5,456 bases of DNA from Zoogloea sp. (GTDB lineage Bacteria; Pseudomonadota; Gammaproteobacteria; Burkholderiales; Rhodocyclaceae): positions 1-5,456 of the forward strand of contig JAEUNV010000640.1 in NCBI GenBank assembly GCA_016790385.1. The letters are read 5' to 3'. The position numbers were made by a program, and so were the translations under genes. Each line of letters starts with the position of its first letter. Position 1 is the stretch's first letter. Positions 5,389 through 5,456 of the stretch are shown piece after piece. Under the pieces are notes generated by a model. That model worked only from the letters and a program-made list of their open reading frames with translations. It made no database searches and had not been told where the DNA came from.

Positions 5389-5456
5389 GCTACTTCAAGC
5401 ACCACGTATTTTTCTGCTGCAACCAACGCGCCGAAGGTGAAAGATGCTGCGCCGCC
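5385..5456 (+). CDS. (2Fe-2S) thioredoxin-like ferredoxin, N-terminus, partial
   Basis: The last 72 bases encode 24 residues from ATG 5385: MSYFKHHVFFCCNQRAEGER followed by CCAA, open to the right edge. The pattern [KH]HHVFFC-x-NQR-x-x-G-x-x-CC is the N-terminus of the small thioredoxin-fold (2Fe-2S) ferredoxins of proteobacteria, usually about 100 residues; C11 or C12 and C21 or C22 would include the first cluster ligands. Such proteins carry electrons, with partners mostly unknown. The start has the best ribosome site in the window, GGAGA at 5376-5380, four bases before the ATG. Only the N-terminus is present, so the remaining two cluster cysteines cannot be checked. Confidence 0.72.
   Translation, partial: MSYFKHHVFFCCNQRAEGERCCAA

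Overview
The window is GC-rich throughout, with strong G/C bias at third codon positions, and most genes lack a good Shine-Dalgarno sequence. Protein resemblance and gene style suggest a facultatively anaerobic proteobacterium, probably a betaproteobacterium of the Rhodocyclales kind (Azospira, Dechloromonas, Thauera relatives). The lineage is an inference from the reading alone.

Left part, minus strand: the N-terminus of a sodium:solute symporter runs off the left edge (1-240). Upstream of it is an approximately 257-base spacer with a perfect TATAAT and a group of GC-rich inverted repeats. Next comes a solitary periplasmic substrate-binding protein of the NMT1/SsuA type (498-1499), with no ABC permease or ATPase beside it in the window.

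Centre: a divergent regulatory region (about 1500-1693) separates the binding protein from a plus-strand operon ubiU-ubiV-ubiT (1694-4078). These three genes encode the oxygen-independent ubiquinone hydroxylation system: two U32-family [4Fe-4S] proteins and an SCP2 lipid-binding protein. All eight expected cluster cysteines are present. An FNR/Anr-type box (TTGAC-N4-GTCAA, 1607-1620) lies exactly 41.5 bases upstream of the start point predicted from a TATAGT -10 element (1643-1648). This is the geometry of a class II FNR-activated promoter, so the sequence predicts anaerobic induction of the operon. The same region holds a perfect 7-3-7 inverted repeat and a 14-base tandem duplication.

Right part, plus strand: after a 138-base gap with its own TAGAAT -10 comes a long VanZ-family membrane protein (4217-5302) with an uncharacterised C-terminal membrane half. 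A possible 29-residue ORF overlaps the VanZ gene and the next gene by ATGA at both ends. The last gene, cut by the right edge, begins like a (2Fe-2S) thioredoxin-like ferredoxin (5385-5456).

The core story is an anaerobic respiration module: UbiU, UbiV and UbiT keep ubiquinone synthesis going without O2, under apparent oxygen-sensing control. The flanking transporter genes, VanZ protein and ferredoxin have no proven link to it. No RNA genes, CRISPR arrays or insertion sequences were seen.
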